Below are positions 58,279 to 64,000 of a DNA stretch of 64,000 nucleotides, one piece after another. The stretch lies in the NCBI GenBank assembly GCA_025055575.1, contig JANWWP010000038.1:24017-88016 (forward strand), given 5' to 3'. Numbering within the stretch: position 1 is the first letter of the stretch; the number at the start of each line of letters is the position of its first letter. The notes beneath the pieces are model-generated. The model did not search any database, was not told the origin of the DNA, and worked only from the letters and a program-made list of their open reading frames with translations. The translations under genes were made by a program, and so were the position numbers. The DNA is from Flavobacteriales bacterium (GTDB taxonomy: Bacteria > Bacteroidota > Bacteroidia > CAIKAF01).

Positions 58279-61200
58279 ATGATGCGCAGGAGTTCTTTAA
58301 CATTATTTGGGTTCTGCATTTTTTTGGGGATTCCATTCCTTGCAGGCCGCCTTCAAGCTCAGTCCGGGATTAAACTTGTGGAATCTGTCTCCGCCACTCC
58401 CGGACGCTTAAATATTCCCTATAAAAAATTTCTCCTTCCCAACGGGCTCACGGTGCTGGTGCATGAAGATCACAGCGATCCAGTGGTGTATGTGGACGTC
58501 ACTTACCACGTCGGCTCCGGTTGCGAAATATATGGCCGCAGCGGATTTGCCCATTTTTTTGAACACATGATGTTCCAAGGCTCAGATCATGTGGGCGATG
58601 AAGAACATTTCAGAATTGTTACAGAAGCCGGAGGTACGCTCAATGGTACCACCAACACCGACCGTACGAATTATTTTGAAACCCTGCCTTCCAACCAGCT
58701 GGAAGTGGCTCTATGGCTGGAGAGCGACCGGATGGGCTGGTTTTTGGATGCCGTCACGAAGGAAAAGTTTGAGGTGCAAAGGGCCACCGTTAAAAACGAG
58801 CGGGGCCAGAATTACGACAACGCACCCTACGGGCTGGTGAACGAGAAACTGCGGGAAGGGCTCTATCCTTTCAACCATCCCTACTCATGGACCACCATTG
58901 GCTACATTGAAGACCTGAACGCCGCCACTTTGGACGATCTCAAGCGTTTTTTCCTGCGCTGGTATGGCCCGAACAATGCCATCCTGACGGTGGCCGGCGA
59001 TGTGAAAGCGGAGGAAGTGGCCAGTCTTGCGGCGAAGTATTTTGGCGAAATTCCCTCCGGACCGGCTGTGAAAAAACCGGCGCCCCAACCCGTGAAACTG
59101 GAAAATGACCGCTTTATTTCTTATGAGGATAATGTTAAAATGCCCCTCATCAAAATGGTGTGGCCCACCGTGGAACAAACCCATGCCGATGCCCTGGCTC
59201 TGGATGCCGTAGCCTTTGCCTTGGGTCAGGGAAAATCCTCCCCCCTGTATCAGAAGCTGGTGAAAGCTCGTTTGGCCCAGTCCGCTTCGGCCTATCATCC
59301 TACCTTTGAAAGGGCCGGCCAGATGGAAGTGACGGTCTATGCCCTTCCGGGTCACGACTTAAAAAAAATCCGGGCCGTAATCCTGGAAACTGTTCAAGAG
59401 TTGGCCCAAAAAGGTATCAGCGCGGAAACGCTTCAGCGGTTTAAAAATGTTTCCGAAGCCTCTGCCATCAACAATCTGAGAACTGTGCAGGGAAAAGGCA
59501 GCCTTTTGGCTTTTTATGGGACTTTTTTCGAGACGCCAGATTACCTGCCCCGCTATCTGGAAGCCTTGCAAAAGCTGACTGCTGAACAGGTGAACACAGC
59601 CCTGAAGAAATATGTGGCGGGTCAGTATTCTTTGACGGTGAGCTGTATTCCCAAAGGAAAATCGGATCTTCTTCCTGCTTCAGACAATGTGAGCCGGCCC
59701 AAAGCGCCGGCAGGGTTTAAGCCGGATCTCACGGAATATCAAAATCTCACCTATAAAAAACCTAAGAGCTCTTTTGACCGCTCCCAAAAACCCGTTCCTG
59801 GTCCGGCGCCGGTGGTGGCCACCCCGGATTTCCAGGAGGCGGTTTCGCCCGCGGGTTCCAACTTTATCGTGACGCGTTACGACGAATTGCCGGTGACCGA
59901 TATTCTGGTCAGCGTAGCGGGCGGCCAGGCCATGGAGATGGCCAGCAAGGCGGGTTTGACCGCTCTCACGGCCACTCTGATGCGCGAATCCACGGAGAAT
60001 TATTCTGCCGAAGCATTGTCCGATGAACTGGAAAACCTTGGATGCAATCTATCCGTCAGCAGTGAAAGGGATGAATTCAACATCAGTCTTTCCTGCCTGA
60101 ATAAAAATTTAGACAAAGGCCTTGTCCTGTTGAAGGAAGTCCTGTTCCAGCCGGCTTTCAAGGAGGATGAATTCGAACGCGCCAAAGAACGACAATTACA
60201 GAGTATCCGCAACCAGAAAGTGAATGCCCGCAGTGTGGCGCAGGCCGTTTTGCGGCGCCGCAGTTATCCCGAAAACATGGGTGCGGCCTTTCCGGACCTG
60301 GGCACGGAATCCACAGTGGCCTCGCTGAACCTGATGGATGTGCGCATGCGCCATCAAATGCTTCTTATGAAGCCCGAAAACGCTACGGTGGCCATCGTGG
60401 GTGCCCTTCCCCCTAAAGAAGTGCCCCAGAAAATGGACTTTTTGTGGAAATGGGACACCCGCTTCAAGCGGCCGGGAGGCCCTTCCGGAGAGCAGCCTCA
60501 GGGCGCCCCCTCCGCCGAAGCCGGATGGCCCGAAAGAAGCGCTTCGGAACAAGGAATCCGGCGCCCTCCTCGTCCCAGCCAGCCTGGTGCCCCTCCGTCC
60601 CCACCTGCACGGGATCCCGCTCCACCACCTGCCCGGTTGTCCCAACCGCCTGGCGTTACGGCCGCTCCCTCCGATTCATCCGGCAGACCACAAAACCCAA
60701 GCAGGCCCAGATTCAAAGTGCCTCTCGTGCCCTTCAGGCCGCAGGAAAAAACCACCCTTTTCTTTGCCCACAAAGACAATGCGGCCCAGTCGGAGATTCT
60801 CATGGGTATGAAGGGCGTTCCCTTTTCGCCCATCGGTGAAGCTTTTATGTGCCGGATGATCAACTTTCCGTTGGGAGGCGCTTTCAACAGCCGTCTGAAT
60901 GTGAATCTGAGGGAAAAACGAGGTTATACCTACGGGATTCGGTCCGGATTTTCCAGCTCCAAGTATTTTGATGTGTGGACCTGTGCGGCCGGTGTGAAAA
61001 AAGAAGCTACCGATACGGCCCTTTCCGAAATCCTGCGCGAAATCAGTGCGTATGCTGAAAAAGGCATGACCCAGGAGGAACTTCAATTTACAAAAAGCGC
61101 ACTTCTGCAGAGCGATGCCCTCAAATACGAGTCCCCCGGCCAAAAAGCAGCTTTCCTGAAAATGCTGGCAGATTTTGATTACAACCGGGAAATACCAAAA

Positions 61201-61389
61201 ATCCAAAAAGATTTGGTGAACCGATTGAATCTGGAAACAGCGGCTAAAAAAGCGAAAGTGCATTTCAGCAACAAGCCTCTCACAATTGTCGTGGTGGGCG
61301 ACCGCGAAACGGTGCTTCCTCGGTTGAAGCGGCTGGGCATCCCTATTGTGGAAGTGGACGCCGAGGGACTGCCTTTGGCTGGCCAGTGA
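58279..61389 (+). CDS. Tandem M16 zinc metalloprotease, secreted, 1036 aa
   Basis: Signal peptide (LTLFGFCIFLGIPFLAGRLQAQ). The first M16 half (about 45-500) is catalytic: HFFEH at residues 92-96 holds the inverted zinc motif, and the third ligand is in the VKNERGQNYDN region. The second half (about 520-720 and 820-1036) lacks the motif and has the RGYTYGIRSGF site that closes on the substrate. Between its two lobes a 90-residue proline-rich insert (about 729-814; RPPRPSQPGAPPSPPARDP) is present, which I do not know from M16 relatives. It probably degrades peptides in the periplasm. Confidence 0.92.
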   Translation: MMRRSSLTLFGFCIFLGIPFLAGRLQAQSGIKLVESVSATPGRLNIPYKKFLLPNGLTVLVHEDHSDPVVYVDVTYHVGSGCEIYGRSGFAHFFEHMMFQGSDHVGDEEHFRIVTEAGGTLNGTTNTDRTNYFETLPSNQLEVALWLESDRMGWFLDAVTKEKFEVQRATVKNERGQNYDNAPYGLVNEKLREGLYPFNHPYSWTTIGYIEDLNAATLDDLKRFFLRWYGPNNAILTVAGDVKAEEVASLAAKYFGEIPSGPAVKKPAPQPVKLENDRFISYEDNVKMPLIKMVWPTVEQTHADALALDAVAFALGQGKSSPLYQKLVKARLAQSASAYHPTFERAGQMEVTVYALPGHDLKKIRAVILETVQELAQKGISAETLQRFKNVSEASAINNLRTVQGKGSLLAFYGTFFETPDYLPRYLEALQKLTAEQVNTALKKYVAGQYSLTVSCIPKGKSDLLPASDNVSRPKAPAGFKPDLTEYQNLTYKKPKSSFDRSQKPVPGPAPVVATPDFQEAVSPAGSNFIVTRYDELPVTDILVSVAGGQAMEMASKAGLTALTATLMRESTENYSAEALSDELENLGCNLSVSSERDEFNISLSCLNKNLDKGLVLLKEVLFQPAFKEDEFERAKERQLQSIRNQKVNARSVAQAVLRRRSYPENMGAAFPDLGTESTVASLNLMDVRMRHQMLLMKPENATVAIVGALPPKEVPQKMDFLWKWDTRFKRPGGPSGEQPQGAPSAEAGWPERSASEQGIRRPPRPSQPGAPPSPPARDPAPPPARLSQPPGVTAAPSDSSGRPQNPSRPRFKVPLVPFRPQEKTTLFFAHKDNAAQSEILMGMKGVPFSPIGEAFMCRMINFPLGGAFNSRLNVNLREKRGYTYGIRSGFSSSKYFDVWTCAAGVKKEATDTALSEILREISAYAEKGMTQEELQFTKSALLQSDALKYESPGQKAAFLKMLADFDYNREIPKIQKDLVNRLNLETAAKKAKVHFSNKPLTIVVVGDRETVLPRLKRLGIPIVEVDAEGLPLAGQ

Positions 61390-61849
61390 GGCTATGGCTT
61401 AGTTGGAGTATCAGAATGCGGCCGAAGGCCGGCTAAGAAGTACCCCCGGAAATTCCAACCCTTGATCCTGGCTTTCCGTCTCTGGAGGGCTTCAGCATGA
61501 ATTGTCCGGGAGCCTTCCGATGGAATGCGGTCGCTTTCAGTTCCGGATATGGGATCTCTAGGTGTGGGAGAGGATGCCTGTCCATTTCGTATCCAAGATC
61601 TTACTTAAATACATTCCTGGGCTCTCCATGACACGGAGGATTTCCAGAGCTTAACTGGCCCTGGTTCCGCGCGCCTTCCTACGCCAACCAAGCGGTTTCT
61701 CGATAATAAATTAAAAAAAACACCCTAAAAAATTGGGATGTTTCAAAGAAAAATATATGTTTTTTGATTGAACAACCCAAAAATTATAAGCTATTTTGTG
61801 AATTGAAAGTATTTTATTTTTTTTGTACCCCGAAAAATTAATCTTCAAA
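61390..61849. other. 460-base gap without a recognised gene
   Basis: From about 61390 to 61690 the base composition is coding-like but all frames are short; the longest reading frame beginning near 61391 has about 36 codons. It may hold the remains of a lost gene. From about 61700 to 61849 it is strongly AT-rich, with a weak AAACACCC/GGGATGTTT hairpin at 61718-61745 and no exact TAnnTTTG box. No similarity to an RNA family could be recognised. Confidence 0.5.
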
Positions 61850-64000
61850 ATGGAAAAAATCCGACATCAGGCTCTCGCTGCCATATTATCCCGCAAGCCT
61901 TCTGCAGCCCGTCGTCCGGAAGGACCTATCACCGCTTTTTTTGGAGAACATGTCTTCAGCTTGGACAAGATTCGGCTCAGTGTGAGTTCGGAAGCTTTCG
62001 AAAATCTGAAGGCGGCCATTGATCATGGTGAGAAAATTTCCCATGAGACAGCCGATGCGGTGGCCACGGCTATGAAAACCTGGGCCTTGAGCAAAGGCGC
62101 CACCCACTACACCCATTGGTTTCATCCCCTGAGGGGCACCACAGCGGAAAAGCACGATGCTTTTTTTGAATTGTCGGGGGGGCAACCGATTGAACGGTTT
62201 CGTGGTACGGCGCTGGTGCAGCAGGAGCCGGATGCGTCCTCCTTTCCCAGCGGGGGCATCCGCAGCACCTTCGAAGCGCGCGGCTACACCGCTTGGGATC
62301 CCTCTTCTCCGGCTTTTATTTACGAGGCCGGCGGGGCGCGTACCCTGTGCATCCCCACCATCTTTGTGTCCTACACAGGCGAGGCCCTGGACGCCAAAGC
62401 CCCGCTGCTGAAGGCCCTGGCCGCCGTGGACCGTGCTGCCACGGCCGTGTGCCAAATTTTTGATAAGGACATCACGCATGTGTACGCTTCCCTGGGCTGC
62501 GAACAGGAATATTTTCTCGTGGATAAAGGGTTGGCCCTGGCCCGGCCCGACCTGGTGATGTTGGGGAAAACCGTGTATGGCCACGCCCCAGCCCGCGGCC
62601 AGCAACTGCACGACCATTATTTCGGTTCTATTCCGGAGCGCGTGATGGCCTTCATGTTTGACTTTGAACAGGAATGCCTGCGCCTGGGTATCCCCGTGCG
62701 TACCCGGCACAACGAAGTGGCCCCCGGCCAGTTTGAAGTGGCCCCGCAATACGAGGAAGTGAATCTGGCGGTGGACCACAATATGCTCCTGATGGACGTG
62801 ATGGAGCGCGTGGCCGAACGGCACCATTTTGAAGTACTTTTCCACGAAAAACCCTTTGCCGGCGTGAATGGCAGCGGTAAGCACAACAACTGGGCCCTGA
62901 TCACCAATACCGGTAAAAACCTCCTGGCGCCAGGAAAAAAACCCAAGGACAATCTGATGTTCCTCACCTTTTTTGTGAACACTCTGGCCGCCCTGCACAA
63001 ACATGCCGACCTGGTGCGCGCTTCCATTGCCTCGGCCGCCAACGACTACCGCCTGGGCGCCAATGAAGCACCGCCGGCCATCATCTCAGCCTTTGTGGGC
63101 CATCAGATGAAGCGCATGCTGGAGGAGTTGGAGAAGAGCGGCAACATCAACCTGCACAAGGGCGACAACGTCTATCTAAAGCTGGGCATCAACAAGATTC
63201 CGGAAATTCTGCTGGACAACACCGACCGCAACCGTACCAGTCCCTTTGCTTTTACGGGCAATAAGTTTGAACTCAGGGCCGTAGGGGCCTCGGCCAACCC
63301 TGCCAAGCCCATGACAGTGCTCAACACCATTGTGGCCGACCAACTGGAAAGCTTCGCAGCCGAAGTGAACAAAATGATAGATAAGGGCAAAAAGCGGGAA
63401 TTTGCCGTGGTGGAGGTGCTGCGTCGCCTGGTGAAGGAAAGCAAAAACATCATTTTTGAGGGGGATAATTACAGCGAAGAATGGGTGAAAGAAGCCAAGA
63501 AGCGAGGGCTCTCCAACCACCGCAACACGCCCGATGCCCTACGTGTGCTAAAGGATAAGAAGCTCATTGACGTCTTCATCCGACAAGGAGTCTTTACGGA
63601 GAAGGAAATAGAGGCTCGTCGGGTCATCTATTTAGAAGAGTACATCATGAAGGTACAAATTGAAAGCCGCTTGATGGGCGACCTGGCGCTGAACCACGTG
63701 ATCCCGGCCGCCGTGAAGTACCAGAACGAACTGCTGCGCAACCTGGAACTGAAGATGGATTGCGGCATAGAAGACCTCACGGCCGCCGAAACCATCCGGG
63801 AGATTGAGAAGCATGTGTCTGAAGTGCGCCGCCTTGTGAAGGAAATGACCGAAGCCCGGCGCCAGGCCAATAAAATAGAGGACGAGGAGGAGCGGGCCGA
63901 TGCCTATTGTCAAAAGGTGAAGGCCTTCTTTGAGCCGCTGCGCTACCACGTGGATAAGCTGGAATTGCTCGTGGACGACAACTACTGGCCTCTGGCTAAG
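61850..64000 (+). CDS. glnN: Type III glutamine synthetase (GlnN), cut by window end
   Basis: The plus-strand frame from ATG 61850 is open for 717 codons to the edge; GSIII is usually about 725-730 residues, and the last residues (LLVDDNYWPLAK) are those just before the normal end, so only a few codons are missing. It makes glutamine from glutamate, ammonia and ATP in the cytoplasm. Motifs: THYTHWFHPL, the GCEQEYFLVD metal site, EVAPGQFEVAPQYEEVNLAVDHN, NGSGKHNNWAL and ANDYRLGANEAPPAIIS. This class is typical of Bacteroidota and cyanobacteria. It has an AT-rich 150-base leader. Confidence 0.96.
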   Translation, partial: MEKIRHQALAAILSRKPSAARRPEGPITAFFGEHVFSLDKIRLSVSSEAFENLKAAIDHGEKISHETADAVATAMKTWALSKGATHYTHWFHPLRGTTAEKHDAFFELSGGQPIERFRGTALVQQEPDASSFPSGGIRSTFEARGYTAWDPSSPAFIYEAGGARTLCIPTIFVSYTGEALDAKAPLLKALAAVDRAATAVCQIFDKDITHVYASLGCEQEYFLVDKGLALARPDLVMLGKTVYGHAPARGQQLHDHYFGSIPERVMAFMFDFEQECLRLGIPVRTRHNEVAPGQFEVAPQYEEVNLAVDHNMLLMDVMERVAERHHFEVLFHEKPFAGVNGSGKHNNWALITNTGKNLLAPGKKPKDNLMFLTFFVNTLAALHKHADLVRASIASAANDYRLGANEAPPAIISAFVGHQMKRMLEELEKSGNINLHKGDNVYLKLGINKIPEILLDNTDRNRTSPFAFTGNKFELRAVGASANPAKPMTVLNTIVADQLESFAAEVNKMIDKGKKREFAVVEVLRRLVKESKNIIFEGDNYSEEWVKEAKKRGLSNHRNTPDALRVLKDKKLIDVFIRQGVFTEKEIEARRVIYLEEYIMKVQIESRLMGDLALNHVIPAAVKYQNELLRNLELKMDCGIEDLTAAETIREIEKHVSEVRRLVKEMTEARRQANKIEDEEERADAYCQKVKAFFEPLRYHVDKLELLVDDNYWPLAK

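Noticed and set aside
61886..63004. Long open frame on the minus strand opposite glnN (372 codons)
   Set aside because: It is the shadow of the GSIII coding sequence; its translation is low-complexity and matches no family, whereas the plus frame carries all glutamine synthetase motifs.

Overview
The window looks like chromosomal DNA of a Bacteroidota bacterium, most likely from the Chitinophagia/Saprospiria side of the phylum (lineage is inferred). The evidence is: six very large secreted proteins with type IX secretion (T9SS) signals; a type III glutamine synthetase; a group II bacterial PcrB/GGGP-type prenyltransferase; the Bacteroidota gene string ftsX-DUF3098-uppP; a SusC/Cir-style TonB receptor with an N-terminal carboxypeptidase-regulatory-like domain; and promoter -7 boxes of the form TAnnTTTG in front of most transcription units and all four tRNA genes. 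No rRNA, CRISPR array, IS element, prophage or plasmid function was seen. Most of the window is ordinary core genome.

Layout. 0-5.3 kb: start of a ZIP metal transporter (cut by the window edge), a small secreted protein, a methyltransferase-glycosyltransferase fusion, then mpl-truB-DUF2490. 5.3-14.5 kb (minus strand): cinA with a Rieske oxygenase, and a chain PASTA protein - T9SS protein - rluD - membrane glycosyltransferase - isoprenylcysteine-methyltransferase-like protein joined by stop/start overlaps. 14.6-20.3 kb: ahcY, a CAP protein, a SRAP DNA-crosslink protein, a lipoprotein, tRNA-Arg, clpS, a LYS1-like dehydrogenase, tRNA-Leu. 20.4-26.2 kb: holin-like protein, cyanophycinase, def and two paralogous T9SS PKD proteins. 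26.3-33.5 kb: nadC-yihY, ftsX-DUF3098-uppP, a CAT-anticodon tRNA, a universal stress protein coupled to an SpsF-like cytidylyltransferase, and a phosphopantetheinyl transferase coupled to a GGGP-type synthase. 33.5-45.7 kb: the most unusual part, two tandem giant glycine-rich surface proteins with different T9SS tails, an SH3 protein, and a 1358-residue GEVED-repeat protein. 45.8-64 kb: miaB/rlmI, a MATE exporter, a TonB receptor, dprA, a phosphodiesterase and PD40 protein, tRNA-Ser, mazG-like and bacilliredoxin genes, a double M16 protease, and glnN (cut by the window end).

Themes. Cell-envelope building dominates: peptidoglycan recycling (mpl), lipid carrier (uppP), division (ftsX), PASTA protein, lipid/glycan modification (ArnT-like, SpsF-like, MT-GT fusion) and surface display by T9SS. 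Two sequence-level habits recur. First, the -7 box often ends only 4-10 bases before the start codon, so many mRNAs should be leaderless or nearly so. Second, neighbouring genes repeatedly overlap by four bases in the form NTGA, with ATG, GTG or TTG as the start, which fixes several non-ATG starts.
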